NCBI RefSeq assembly: GCF_001750105.1
Contig: NZ_CP014143.1
Coordinates: forward strand, 2,883,501-2,947,500
Origin: Microbulbifer aggregans
GTDB lineage: Bacteria; Pseudomonadota; Gammaproteobacteria; Pseudomonadales; Cellvibrionaceae
DNA length: 64,000 bases
Direction of reading: 5' to 3'
Below the pieces are notes generated by a model. That model was not told where the DNA came from. It made no database searches and saw only the letters and a program-made list of their open reading frames with translations. Below are positions 40,669 through 51,027 of this stretch, in pieces (position 1 is the stretch's first letter; each line of letters begins with the position of its first letter). Made by a program: the position numbers and the translations under genes.

Positions 40669-41954
40669 GGGTTATCTCCTGCCAGGCGGAGGCCGGAAAA
40701 CTGCCAGCTCTGGTGCGGGTAAAAGAAGTTCCGATAGCTCATGCGGATATGGTCCGCCGGCGTGACGCAGGAGCCACCCCGCAACACTTTCTGGTTACAC
40801 ATAAACTTGCCGTTATACTCGCCGACCGCATCAGCACTGGCCCGAAAGCCCGGATACGGTAAGTAGGCGCTGGAGGTCCATTCCCAGACGTCGCCGAGAA
40901 ACTGTCTTTGGCCTCGAGCCGCCTGTGGTCGCCAGTTGCGCTTTTCCAGCAGGTTGGCAGCAGCCAGCTGGTCGGGTGCCCGCAGCTGGCAGGCGGCCAC
41001 TTCCCATTCAAATTCAGTGGGGAGGCGCTGGCCTACCCAGCTTGCGAAGGCGTCGGCTTCGTAAAAGTTCAGGTGACAGACCGGCTCTGCGTCCTGCTCC
41101 GGCTGCAGGCCGGCGAGAGTGAACTGGTACCAGCGCCCTTCCCTGTTGCGCCAGTAGGCTGGGTGTTGCGCCTGTGTTTCTCGAACCCACGCCCACCCGT
41201 CAGATAACCACAATCGGGGCTCCTGATAGCCGCCGTCCTCGATAAATTCGCGATATTCACCATTGGTGACTAACCGGGAAGCGATGCGGAAATCCCGCAA
41301 TAGGTTGCGATGCGCTGGTCCCTCGTTATCGAAACAGAAATCTTCTCCCTCGACACCGATACTGTAGGTGCCACCTGCAATCTCGATCCAGTCCAGAGGC
41401 TCCGGGCCGGATGGGGACTCCTCCTCTTCCTCACTGGCATCGAGGTAGGCCGGGTAGCCGGGATTGATTGAAAAGGCATGTTTGATGTCGGTAAGCAGCA
41501 GTTCCTGGTGCTGCTGTTCATGATTGAGTCCGAGCGTGACGAGCTTGTGCAGTGCGCCATCGATTTCAATATCACCCAGCAAGCGGCTCATGGCCCTGTC
41601 GACAAACTGTCGGTACTCGTAGATTTCCTCCCGGCATGGGCGGGAGAGCATGCCGCGATGGGGGCGACTAAATGGCTGGCCGAGCGAATTGTAGTAAGAG
41701 TTGAAGATCTCGTGATAGGCGGGGTCGAAGACCCTGTAATTCGGTATTTCCTGGCGCAGAATAAAAGTTTCGAAAAACCAGGTGGTGTGGGCAAGGTGCC
41801 ACTTGGTGGGACTGGCATCCGGCATTGATTGCAGTTGCATGTCTTCCGCCGAAAGCGGATCTGCCAGGGATTCTGTCTCGTTTCGAATTCGCCGATAGCG
41901 GCTGAGGAGGCGGGACTGGACTTCTCTGGATACCTCAGGCGCTGGGAGTGTCAT
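40665..41954 (-). CDS. egtB: Hercynine sulfoxide synthase EgtB
   Basis: The product has 429 residues. The N-terminal DinB-like domain holds iron ligands in SPTKWHLAHTTWFFETF and NHEQQHQELLLTDIKHAF. The C-terminal formylglycine-generating-enzyme-like domain includes PVCHLNFYEADAFASWVGQRLPTEFEWEVA, FLGDVWEWTSS, KVLRGGSCVT and MSYRNFFYP. EgtB is a non-haem iron enzyme that joins hercynine to gamma-glutamylcysteine or cysteine. No egtA, egtC or egtE lies nearby, so the rest of the route must be elsewhere or use a cysteine-based short route. Confidence 0.95.
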   Translation of the reverse strand: MTLPAPEVSREVQSRLLSRYRRIRNETESLADPLSAEDMQLQSMPDASPTKWHLAHTTWFFETFILRQEIPNYRVFDPAYHEIFNSYYNSLGQPFSRPHRGMLSRPCREEIYEYRQFVDRAMSRLLGDIEIDGALHKLVTLGLNHEQQHQELLLTDIKHAFSINPGYPAYLDASEEEEESPSGPEPLDWIEIAGGTYSIGVEGEDFCFDNEGPAHRNLLRDFRIASRLVTNGEYREFIEDGGYQEPRLWLSDGWAWVRETQAQHPAYWRNREGRWYQFTLAGLQPEQDAEPVCHLNFYEADAFASWVGQRLPTEFEWEVAACQLRAPDQLAAANLLEKRNWRPQAARGQRQFLGDVWEWTSSAYLPYPGFRASADAVGEYNGKFMCNQKVLRGGSCVTPADHIRMSYRNFFYPHQSWQFSGLRLAGDNP

Positions 41955-42073
41955 TCCGTATACATTCCGCGTCAGACTTCACTTCATCATACGCAGTTTT
42001 GGCGGCAATCCCATGAATTTGCCAGTCGAGAAACGCGATCTGGCGCCTCCTTTTTCGTGTTTGCACCAGGCAC

Positions 42074-42099
42074 AAAAAAGGCCGGCAGAGCCGGCCTTT
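42074..42099 (-). terminator. Rho-independent terminator after the TonB-receptor gene
   Basis: On the minus strand a GGCCGGC-TCTG-CCGGCC-type stem is followed by TTTTTT. The stem spans about 42080-42097. It sits about 25 nt after the stop of the TonB-receptor gene. The plus-strand copy also has a short T run, but no plus-strand gene ends here. Confidence 0.85.
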
Positions 42100-42125
42100 C
42101 TCGTTCTGATTGTCGAAAGTGACAA

Positions 42126-44729
42126 TTAGAAGCGTACGGTGAAATCCGCACCGTACATGCGTGGCATGTAGCGCCAGCCCGGGCTGGCGCCGATAGCAGC
42201 ACCAGTACCACCGTAACCACCGGCGATTTCCTCGTCGGTCGCGTTCTGCACCCACAGGGCTGCAGAGTAGCGGTCGGAAGCGCTGTTCCACGCTGCGCGC
42301 AGGTTCAGCAGCTGGTAGTCCTCGATGATACGAGTCGGATCGGAGATAGAGCCGATACGCTCATCCGTCCAGTTGTAGTCGCCGCGGAAGACCAGGTCGG
42401 CACCAGAGGTCATAGGTACGGTGTACTCAGCCATCAGGTTGAACTTGTTCTCCGGGGTGGATACACGCGGCTGACCCACGCGCGCTGCGGCGTCTTCCGC
42501 TGTCTCACCGATGGCCTCGATGTAGCCGAAGCGGGTGAACTCGGTATCCAGGTAGGAGTAGTTACCGGCGATGAACAGGTTGTCAGTCGCGGCCCACTGA
42601 ACTTCCACCTCGGCACCGGTGCCCTCGGCATCGGAGTTACGCAGGTTGTAGCTGGGGATTGGAGTACCAACCAGGTCCAGCTCCTGCAGGTTGTTGTATT
42701 CGTAGGCGAATACAGAGGTATTCAGGCGCACACGGTTGTCGAACAGGCTGCTCTTCATACCGATTTCGAGGTTGACCACGTCTTCCTGGTCGAAGGAGGC
42801 CTCTACACCCGGACCGAAGTTCAGGGAGTTGAAACCACCAGCCTTGAAGCCGTCCGCCAGAGAGATGAACGTCATCACGTCATCGTTCCAGCGATAATCC
42901 AGCACGATACGGCCGGAAATATCGCTCCAGCTATCGCTCAGCTCGGAATCCAGCATGGGCTGGCCGTTATTGAAGAACGCGAGGCCCATCGGAATGCCGG
43001 CGTCAACGGTCGGCAGCATGATGGTGCCCTGGACCGGGTAGCCTGCAGGCAGGTTGACCAGCTCTACCGGGCCGCCCAATGTCAGCGGCAGGATATTCTG
43101 GTAAGCAGTCTCGATGGTGAAGTCCTTCTCGTCGGCGGTGTAACGCGCGCCGATGGTCAGGTCCATACGATCTGTCAGGCTCCAGGTGGCGTCACCGTAG
43201 ATGGCCGCAGAGCGGTAGTCACCAGTGTTGAGTACGTTTTCGTTCCAGGCAGCGTCGGCCATTACCCACGGCTGAATGCCGCGCATCAGCTGGGCAACCA
43301 TATCCTGGGGGTTCAGGTTCTGGGACGCAGTCAGGCCGGTGAGGCCGAAGGCGCCAAGGTTCAGAGCCTGGTCCAACTGACCAGAGCCGGCCAGCAGCTG
43401 GTAGACGAAGTTGGACACTGCCAGACCTTCCTGGCCACCCATCATCATCGCCTGGCGGACCTGCACTGCCATATCTTCCTGCTCGGTTTGGCTCAGTGAG
43501 TCAAACACATCCTGCGGGATGCCGAAGGCAGCAGAGTTACCCTTGAGACCTTCGTAAACTGCGAAGGATTCCAGGGAGCCGGAGGTGAAGTAAGCTTCCG
43601 TCAGGTGCTCCAGTTTCTCCTGGGAGTAAGACGCGCCTACGGTCCACTTGAAGGTATCTGAGGCGCCGTTCAGGCGGAATTCCTGGGAGAACTGGGTCTG
43701 GTCGTCGAAGTTGGCGGAACCAAACTTGTAGTCAGCCAGGGAAGTACCGTCCTCATCCTGCTGCAGGTGGGCGTCAAAGCCGCTGTAGGAGGTGATGGAG
43801 GTGAAGGTGAAATCTTCGAAGTCGCTGGTAACGGTCAGGGAGGTTCCGAAAGCGTCGCGATCCTCGATGGTCGGGGTATCCAGTGCATAGTCACCGAATA
43901 CGCTGGTGCCACCGTCCAGAGCCTGCAGGCTCGGTACGATGGAGGAACGCAGTGCACTGCCCTGATCCATGACACCGTAGTTGGCGCGCCACAGTACCTC
44001 AGTATTCGCGCTCGGCTCCCACAGCAGGGAGACGCGGTAGGTCTGGGTGTCCTGGTTGCCGGCGTTGAAACCACCAGCCAGGTTGTCCGCCCAGGCATCA
44101 CGACGGTTGTTGGAGACAGTCATGCGGCCGTAAACGTTGTCCGCCAGCTGCTTGTTCAGCAGCAGGTCGGAAGACTGGCGGCCGTAGTTGCCGGCAGTCA
44201 GGCTGACTTCGGTGGTGTCATCGGCCTGCGGCTTCTTGGTGATAATGTGGATGGCACCGCCGGTGGCGTTGCGGCCAAACAGGGTACCCTGCGGGCCTTT
44301 CAGTACTTCCACGCGCTCGATATCAGCCAGCGGCACTTCTGCGCCGGCGCCACGACCGGTGTAAACACCGTCCACGTACACTGCCACAGCAGGGTCGGAA
44401 CCCACGGTGAAGTCACCGGTCTGGATACCGCGAATGCTGTAAGTCGGCTGCAGCGGGGTGTCGTTGTTCATCTCGACGCCGGGAGTAAACTTACCCAGGT
44501 CGGTGAGGTTTTCTACGCCCATTGCTTCCATGTTCTCGCCGGTGAAGGCGGAGATGGCAATGGGAACGTCCTGCAGGTTCTCCGCGCGCTTCTGCGCGGT
44601 TACCACTACTTCCTCGATCTCCGCGGCATAGGCGGTACTGCTGATCGCGGTGGCAATGGCAATGGCACCGGAGAGTGAAGACAGGCTGAATTGCCGGCTT
44701 TTACCGGTCTGATCGGCGTTGTGCATCAT
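42126..44729 (-). CDS. TonB-dependent receptor
   Basis: The start is ATG 44729 (MMHNADQTGKSRQF) with GAGG upstream; the frame continues 52 codons further without a start signal. About 867 residues have a signal peptide ending SSTAYA, then a TonB-box/plug region (EIEEVVVTAQKRAENLQDVPIAISAFTG, ILDFRGI-type SIRGIQTGDF, PADIERVEVLKGPQGTLFGRNATGGAIHIITKKP) and a beta-barrel ending in MYGADFTVRF. The substrate is unknown. Divergent from it is a penicillin-acylase-type hydrolase, so it may import an N-acylated compound cleaved in the periplasm. Confidence 0.93.
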   Translation of the reverse strand: MMHNADQTGKSRQFSLSSLSGAIAIATAISSTAYAAEIEEVVVTAQKRAENLQDVPIAISAFTGENMEAMGVENLTDLGKFTPGVEMNNDTPLQPTYSIRGIQTGDFTVGSDPAVAVYVDGVYTGRGAGAEVPLADIERVEVLKGPQGTLFGRNATGGAIHIITKKPQADDTTEVSLTAGNYGRQSSDLLLNKQLADNVYGRMTVSNNRRDAWADNLAGGFNAGNQDTQTYRVSLLWEPSANTEVLWRANYGVMDQGSALRSSIVPSLQALDGGTSVFGDYALDTPTIEDRDAFGTSLTVTSDFEDFTFTSITSYSGFDAHLQQDEDGTSLADYKFGSANFDDQTQFSQEFRLNGASDTFKWTVGASYSQEKLEHLTEAYFTSGSLESFAVYEGLKGNSAAFGIPQDVFDSLSQTEQEDMAVQVRQAMMMGGQEGLAVSNFVYQLLAGSGQLDQALNLGAFGLTGLTASQNLNPQDMVAQLMRGIQPWVMADAAWNENVLNTGDYRSAAIYGDATWSLTDRMDLTIGARYTADEKDFTIETAYQNILPLTLGGPVELVNLPAGYPVQGTIMLPTVDAGIPMGLAFFNNGQPMLDSELSDSWSDISGRIVLDYRWNDDVMTFISLADGFKAGGFNSLNFGPGVEASFDQEDVVNLEIGMKSSLFDNRVRLNTSVFAYEYNNLQELDLVGTPIPSYNLRNSDAEGTGAEVEVQWAATDNLFIAGNYSYLDTEFTRFGYIEAIGETAEDAAARVGQPRVSTPENKFNLMAEYTVPMTSGADLVFRGDYNWTDERIGSISDPTRIIEDYQLLNLRAAWNSASDRYSAALWVQNATDEEIAGGYGGTGAAIGASPGWRYMPRMYGADFTVRF

Positions 44730-45034
44730 CGCGTCCTCGCGTTTGTTGTTATCAGAAAAGCGTGATGTTCTCGGGTTTTTGTTATTCCGCGCCATATTAC
44801 GGCGCAGGATTCCGTTTTTAAAGCCTGTTATGACTTTTTTCTCATGACTGGTCAGTTCTGTTCGTATCCCGAGGGTTTGGTGCACTTTACTGGCATTAGA
44901 TTCCTCTTTAAACGATTTTCTGTGACTGCCACATGTCCCAGAGTAACTGTTTTGGCGCCATGCTACTTGTTAATATGCGCCATCAAAGTGTTACTAACCG
45001 TATAAAAATTAAGAACTTAGTGCTGGAATCCATC
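44730..45034. promoter_or_regulatory. Divergent promoter region of receptor and acylase genes
   Basis: About 305 bp separate the two start codons. The stretch is AT-richer than its surroundings and must contain both promoters. I see no convincing known operator, riboswitch or hairpin in it. The extended reading frames that enter it from both sides lack start signals. Confidence 0.5.
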
Positions 45035-47392
45035 ATGTCCCCTACTCTGCTCAACAGCCGCAACCTGAAACGCCTGATCTTCGGGCTGCTGGCCCTCGTC
45101 GTAGCGCTGCTGGTCGCGGCTTGGCTCTGGCTGCGACAGAGCCTGCCAGTTTTCGAGGGAAGTCTCGAGACGGGAGTGGTGTCCAAACCAGTCACCATCG
45201 AGCGAGATGCTCAGGGCATCGCTTTTATATCCAGCGACAATCGCTCTGATATCGCCTTCGCCCTCGGCTTTCTCCACGCCCAGGAGCGGTTCTTCCAGAT
45301 GGACCTTTTACGGCGCAATTCTGCTGGCGAACTTTCAGGGCTGGTGGGACCTGCAGCGCTCAAGCACGATCGTGAGGTTCGGCGACACCAGTTCCGCGCG
45401 CGAGCGGAGCGCAACATAGCGGCGATGCCGGAGGAAGATCGCCGGGTCCTCAGCCGCTATGTCGCCGGGGTGAATTTCGGGCTGGGTCAACTTGGTGCAG
45501 CTCCATGGGAGTATCTACTGCTGGGAACCGATCCCGAGCCCTGGACGGAAGCCGACAGTCTGCTCACCATTTTCAGCATGTACCTGACCCTGCAGAGCCC
45601 GGTAGGTAAATTTGAGTGGCGCGACACGGCGTTGGCGGAACTGCTGCCCGCCGACCTTTATGACTTCTATTTTCCCGATGGTGGCCAGTGGGACGCACCA
45701 CTGATGGGTAACGCAAGAGAGCCGATCTCTCTGCCCACTACCAGCCTCGCTTCACTGCTGGAAGACGGCGATCCCGTCGTGTACCAGCGGATGGAGAGCG
45801 ATGACAAGATTTACGGCAGTAATAACTGGGTTGTCGGCGGTGCGCTAACCGAACACGGTAGTGCCATTCTGGCGGATGACATGCACCTGGGCCTCAATGT
45901 TCCCAACATCTGGTACCGCGCCGGCTGGACGATCCCCGGCACTGACCGAGCTATGCGTGGCGCCACACTCCCTGGCGGCCCTATCGCAGTTGTTGGTACC
46001 AATGGATTGGTCGCATGGGGCTTTACCAACACCACGGCAGACTGGGGGGACTTGATTCGCCTGGAAGTGAGTGAGGACGGCACCCGCTATCGGACGCCCA
46101 AAGGGTGGCAGGAGTTTGAAGTTGCCAGGGAAGAGATTGCGGTCAAAGGGGCTCCTTCGGAAAGCGTCGAAGTGCGAAAGACCATCTGGGGGCCGGTTGT
46201 TGCTGAAGACCATCGCGGCACCCCGCTCGCGTATCGCTGGGTTGCGCATGATGTGCGCGGCGCCAACCTGAACCTGCTGCGCATGGAGACGGTAACTTCG
46301 GCCAGTGAAGCACTGGATCTCGGGCCGCAGCTCGGTATTCCACACCAGAACCTGGTGGTTGGGGATCAGGCGGGTAACATCGGCTGGACGGTTGGCGGAC
46401 CGGTACCCCGACGGGTGGGCCTGGCCGGCGATCGCTCTGTGTCCTGGGCCAACGGTGAAGCCTATTGGGACGGTTACCTCCCCCCGGAGGAGCATCCTCG
46501 CATCTTCAACCCACCCTCCCATCGGATCTGGACCGCTAACGCCCGCACCATGGACGGGGAGTTCCTGCGGGTAATGGGAGATCACGGCTATGCCCTTGGC
46601 GCTCGCCAGCAGCAGATTCGCGACGGCCTGATGGCCCGGAACAGTTTTACCGAGCAGGATCTGCTCGACATCCAGCTGGATGATCGGGCGGTGTTTCTCG
46701 CTCGCTGGCAGAAGCAGCTGCTCCAGACTCTGGATGGCCTGGAGGGTTACGAGGATGTGTACGGCCATGTCTCCAGCTGGGGCGGCCGGGCGGCCGTTGA
46801 TTCGGTCGGTTACCGCATTGTCCGCAACTACCGCCTCAAGTTTATGGAGCTGACAACGGCGCCGATTCTCACCTATATGCGTCGTTTCCAGCCGGACTTC
46901 TCCTTTGGGCCCACCAAACGTCAGTTCGAGTACAGCATCTGGGAGATGGCGACCCGCGAACCTGCGCATCTCCTGAACCCGGAGTTCGAGTCATGGTCGT
47001 CACTGAAACTGGCAGCACTGGACGCAGTGCTCACCGAGATGGCGGAAGATGAGAGACCGCTGGATCAACAGAACTGGGGCAGCGAGAATACCGCCCGCAT
47101 TCAGCATCCACTGGGCAAGGCTGTTGATCTCGTGAACTGGTTTACCGCGATGCCAGCAGACCCACTGCCCGGTGACACCCATATGCCCCGCTTCCAGTCG
47201 CCGACCCATGGTGCCTCACAGCGCCTGGTGGTTTCACCCGGTCGAACCGATGCCGCCATTTTCCATATGGCCACCGGCCAGAGCGCGCACCCGCTCTCTC
47301 CGTTTTTCGCCAATGGTCATCGGGACTGGGTAGAGGGTCGCCCCTCCCCCCTCAAAGAGCAGGCCACCCGCTATCGACTGACCCTCCACTGA
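45035..47392 (+). CDS. Penicillin acylase family Ntn hydrolase
   Basis: I choose ATG 45035 (MSPTLLNSRNLKRLIFG), giving 785 residues; the frame opens at ATG 44933. An N-terminal signal anchor (LIFGLLALVVALLVAAWLWL) is followed by the alpha-chain part (GFLHAQERFFQMDLLRR). The autocleavage site follows, with the new N-terminal Ser in YGSNNWVVGG, then beta-chain motifs DMHLGLNVPNIWYR, GFTNTTADWGDL and HQNLVVGDQAGNIGW. The family cleaves amide-linked acyl groups, including beta-lactams and acyl-homoserine lactones. The real substrate is unknown. Confidence 0.93.
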   Translation: MSPTLLNSRNLKRLIFGLLALVVALLVAAWLWLRQSLPVFEGSLETGVVSKPVTIERDAQGIAFISSDNRSDIAFALGFLHAQERFFQMDLLRRNSAGELSGLVGPAALKHDREVRRHQFRARAERNIAAMPEEDRRVLSRYVAGVNFGLGQLGAAPWEYLLLGTDPEPWTEADSLLTIFSMYLTLQSPVGKFEWRDTALAELLPADLYDFYFPDGGQWDAPLMGNAREPISLPTTSLASLLEDGDPVVYQRMESDDKIYGSNNWVVGGALTEHGSAILADDMHLGLNVPNIWYRAGWTIPGTDRAMRGATLPGGPIAVVGTNGLVAWGFTNTTADWGDLIRLEVSEDGTRYRTPKGWQEFEVAREEIAVKGAPSESVEVRKTIWGPVVAEDHRGTPLAYRWVAHDVRGANLNLLRMETVTSASEALDLGPQLGIPHQNLVVGDQAGNIGWTVGGPVPRRVGLAGDRSVSWANGEAYWDGYLPPEEHPRIFNPPSHRIWTANARTMDGEFLRVMGDHGYALGARQQQIRDGLMARNSFTEQDLLDIQLDDRAVFLARWQKQLLQTLDGLEGYEDVYGHVSSWGGRAAVDSVGYRIVRNYRLKFMELTTAPILTYMRRFQPDFSFGPTKRQFEYSIWEMATREPAHLLNPEFESWSSLKLAALDAVLTEMAEDERPLDQQNWGSENTARIQHPLGKAVDLVNWFTAMPADPLPGDTHMPRFQSPTHGASQRLVVSPGRTDAAIFHMATGQSAHPLSPFFANGHRDWVEGRPSPLKEQATRYRLTLH

Positions 47393-47398
47393 TTTATT

Positions 47399-47422
47399 GC
47401 AGGGCGGGATTGACCGCCCTGC
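47399..47422 (+). terminator. Possible terminator hairpin after the acylase gene
   Basis: GCAGGGCGG (47399-47407) pairs with CCGCCCTGC (47414-47422) across a six-base loop, just after the acylase stop. There is no T run behind it, so it may stabilise the mRNA end or need a factor to terminate. Confidence 0.5.
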
Positions 47423-47446
47423 ATCTTCGGCGGAGAAGTATTCCCG

Positions 47447-47710
47447 TTATGCGGTTTCGTCGAGTAAGGCGAAAGAGATAAAGGACGTGAGCAAGCCCAG
47501 GGGGACTACGAAGGGCAGCAACGGAAAGCAGAGCATCAGTACACCGGCGGCAATCCAGAGGTTTTTGACCCAGCCACGCTTGTGGCGGTAGCGCCGTGAA
47601 TAACGACGGGAATGCGCGTCTTCCGGATCCGGCAGACAGATTTCACTCTCTCTGGGGAGGAAAGTGCGCACTATTAAAGTGCAGTAAAACCGGATCCAGG
47701 CCAGCCACAT
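47447..47710 (-). CDS. Small hypothetical membrane protein
   Basis: I choose ATG 47710 (MWLAWIRFYCTLIVRTFLP), giving 87 residues; GTG 47719 is possible. I do not recognise a family. Two hydrophobic segments (about residues 1-15 and 50-80) surround a basic stretch (SRRYSRRYRHKRGW). The pattern of positive charge next to the helices is that of a small inner-membrane protein. It lies alone between the acylase and siroheme-synthase genes. The opposite-strand frame here looks less protein-like. Confidence 0.55.
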   Translation of the reverse strand: MWLAWIRFYCTLIVRTFLPRESEICLPDPEDAHSRRYSRRYRHKRGWVKNLWIAAGVLMLCFPLLPFVVPLGLLTSFISFALLDETA

Positions 47711-47775
47711 AATCCACACCGCTTTTCCGCTTCCATAGCAGTATAGATGCGGTCAGGCGGGGGACGATGTGAGAA

Positions 47776-49158
47776 TCAGGGCTCGAACCAGCTCAGCTTT
47801 TTGTGCAGGCCGACAACCCCTCCGACAATGGTCAGCGCTGGAGCCTCCACGGCTTTCTCCACGGCAAGCCGGGGCAGCGAATCCAGGTCTCCGACTACCA
47901 CCCTCTGTTCGCGCGTAGTGCCCTTCTCGACCAGTGCTGCCGGTGTCGACGCTGGAAGGCCGTGAGCCGCGAGCTGATGGCAAATTGTCTCCAGCCCCGT
48001 CAAACCCATGTAAAAAACAAGGGTCTGAGCCGGACTCGCGAGTTCACGCCAGGGCAGATGAAGCTCCCCCTCTTTGAGGTGGCCGGTAATAAAGCGCACA
48101 GATTGGGCGTGATCGCGGTGGGTGAGCGGAATGCCGGCGTAACTCGCACAGCCAGAGGCCGCCGTGATTCCCGGCACCACCTGAAAGGGGATGCCGGCAT
48201 CCGCCAGCTTGTCGATCTCCTCGCCGCCGCGACCGAAAATGAAGGGGTCACCGCCCTTGAGTCGCAATACTTTCTTGCCCTCCAGCGCCAGATCCACGAG
48301 GCGTTGATTGATATCGTCCTGGGGCACGGAGTGAAACTGCTTCTTTTTTCCTACATAAATGCGCTCGGCATCCCGACGGACCAACTCCAGTACCTGATCG
48401 GATACCAGCCGGTCGTAAAGCACCACATCCGCCCGCTGCATCAGGCGCAACGCCCGGAATGTCAGCAGGTCGGGATCGCCGGGGCCGCCACCGACCAGAT
48501 AGACCTCGCCGCGATTCAGGGAGCGCGTATCCGGTTCGGCGAGGGCCGCGTGCAGCAGGCGCTCTCCCTCCTTCGCCCTGCCCGCCTCGACCTCGGCAGC
48601 TACTGGCCCGGAGAAAACCCACTCCCAGAAGCCCTTGCGCGCCGGCTCGGGCAGCGCTTGCTTGACGGTGTCGCGGAATCTGGCTGCCAGTTCGGCGAGT
48701 TCACCGAGCCGCGGTGACAGCAGGGCTTCCATTTGCGCCCGAATGCCGCGAGCCAACACTGGCGCTGCGCCGCCACTGCTGATGCCGATTGCGATGGAGC
48801 CGCGCTCAACGATTGAGGGAAAGGTAAATGTGCACAGGCTGGGTGCATCGACCGCATTGACCGGAAGGCGGCGAGCTTGGGCATCCCTGGAGACTTCGGC
48901 GTTCACCGAAGAGTCCGATGTGGCAGCGATAACCAGCTCGGCCGAATCGAGGAATTGCGCCCGGTAGTTGGCCTGGAACAACTGGCCCCCACTCTCGCGC
49001 ACAAGCCCTTTAAGCTCCTCGCCAACCTCGGGGGCTACCACAATCAGGCGCGCCTCTGCCTTGCGCAGCAAGCGCGCTTTGCGGGTGGCTATCGCGCCGC
49101 CCCCGACAATGACGCAGGGGCGGCCGCGTAAATCAAACGCGAGTGGCAGGTATCGCAC
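47776..49158 (-). CDS. cysG: Siroheme synthase CysG
   Basis: I choose GTG 49158, so the protein begins [15 protein letters not shown] like other CysG proteins, with AGGGA upstream; GTG 49203 is an in-frame alternative. The N-terminal half (Cys[41 protein letters not shown]) is the dehydrogenase/ferrochelatase. The C-terminal half (Cys[57 protein letters not shown]) is uroporphyrinogen-III methyltransferase. It makes siroheme for sulfite or nitrite reductase. It is downstream of serS on the same strand. Confidence 0.95.
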   Translation of the reverse strand: MRYLPLAFDLRGRPCVIVGGGAIATRKARLLRKAEARLIVVAPEVGEELKGLVRESGGQLFQANYRAQFLDSAELVIAATSDSSVNAEVSRDAQARRLPVNAVDAPSLCTFTFPSIVERGSIAIGISSGGAAPVLARGIRAQMEALLSPRLGELAELAARFRDTVKQALPEPARKGFWEWVFSGPVAAEVEAGRAKEGERLLHAALAEPDTRSLNRGEVYLVGGGPGDPDLLTFRALRLMQRADVVLYDRLVSDQVLELVRRDAERIYVGKKKQFHSVPQDDINQRLVDLALEGKKVLRLKGGDPFIFGRGGEEIDKLADAGIPFQVVPGITAASGCASYAGIPLTHRDHAQSVRFITGHLKEGELHLPWRELASPAQTLVFYMGLTGLETICHQLAAHGLPASTPAALVEKGTTREQRVVVGDLDSLPRLAVEKAVEAPALTIVGGVVGLHKKLSWFEP

Positions 49159-49252
49159 CAAGGAATTTCCCTGTGATGTGGCCAGCAGGTGAGAGTCGGC
49201 CACAAACCGTTTAAATCAGTTGCCTGTGTATTCGGCAATTGAATTCCAAGTT

Positions 49253-49285
49253 GGCCTCCCGTATGCCAGCAAGCCGCGGGAGGCC
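49253..49285 (-). terminator. Possible terminator hairpin downstream of serS
   Basis: GGCCTCCCG (49253-49261) pairs perfectly with CGGGAGGCC (49277-49285) across a 15-base loop. It sits just after the serS stop and about 90 nt before cysG. No T run follows on the minus strand, so termination is uncertain. Confidence 0.4.
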
Positions 49286-49294
49286 CTGCTGCTG

Positions 49295-50602
<1,308 letters not shown>

Positions 50603-50977
50603 TTATAAATATTTCATGGTCAGGGCGATGGCCACGCCGGTGGCAGCCAGGCAGAGCACCAGGCTGATCAAAATATAGGCGAGGGCCATCAGGGGCTGGT
50701 CATTGTGCCACAACAGCAGTGTTTCCAGCGAGAATGTGGAGAATGTGGTCAGGGCGCCAAACAGGCCGGTCATCAGTAGCAGCCGCCATTCGGGAGAAAG
50801 CATGCCGCGCTCAATAATTGCCACGTATACCACACCGATCAGGAAAGAGCCCAGGACGTTGACGATCAGGGTGCCGAGTGGAAAGCGGCCCTCGAACACG
50901 GGGTAACTCCAGACACTTACCAGATGGCGAACCAGGGCTCCGATCGCCCCGCCCACTGCAATTGCCAGCCACTGCAT
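50603..50977 (-). CDS. crcB: Fluoride ion channel CrcB/Fluc
   Basis: I choose ATG 50977 (MQWLAIAVGGAIGALVRH) with GGGAGAGAGG upstream, giving 124 residues. It has four membrane helices with the Fluc signatures GGAIGALVRH, GTLIVNVLGSFLIG and TGLFGALTTFSTFSLET. Fluc channels are dual-topology dimers that export fluoride. The gene follows rarA closely, and there is no room for a fluoride riboswitch upstream. Confidence 0.95.
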   Translation of the reverse strand: MQWLAIAVGGAIGALVRHLVSVWSYPVFEGRFPLGTLIVNVLGSFLIGVVYVAIIERGMLSPEWRLLLMTGLFGALTTFSTFSLETLLLWHNDQPLMALAYILISLVLCLAATGVAIALTMKYL

Positions 50978-51027
50978 CCTCTCTCCCCATTCTTCCACCC
51001 CAAGCCGTGAGGTGGCCCCTGTGTTGG

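Noticed and set aside
43767..44678. 303-residue plus-strand frame inside the TonB-receptor gene
   Set aside because: Shadow of a clearly coding minus-strand gene; low-complexity Gly/Val-rich sequence without motifs.
45845..46969. 374-residue minus-strand frame
   Set aside because: Antisense to the penicillin-acylase gene, which carries the Ntn nucleophile and signal anchor.
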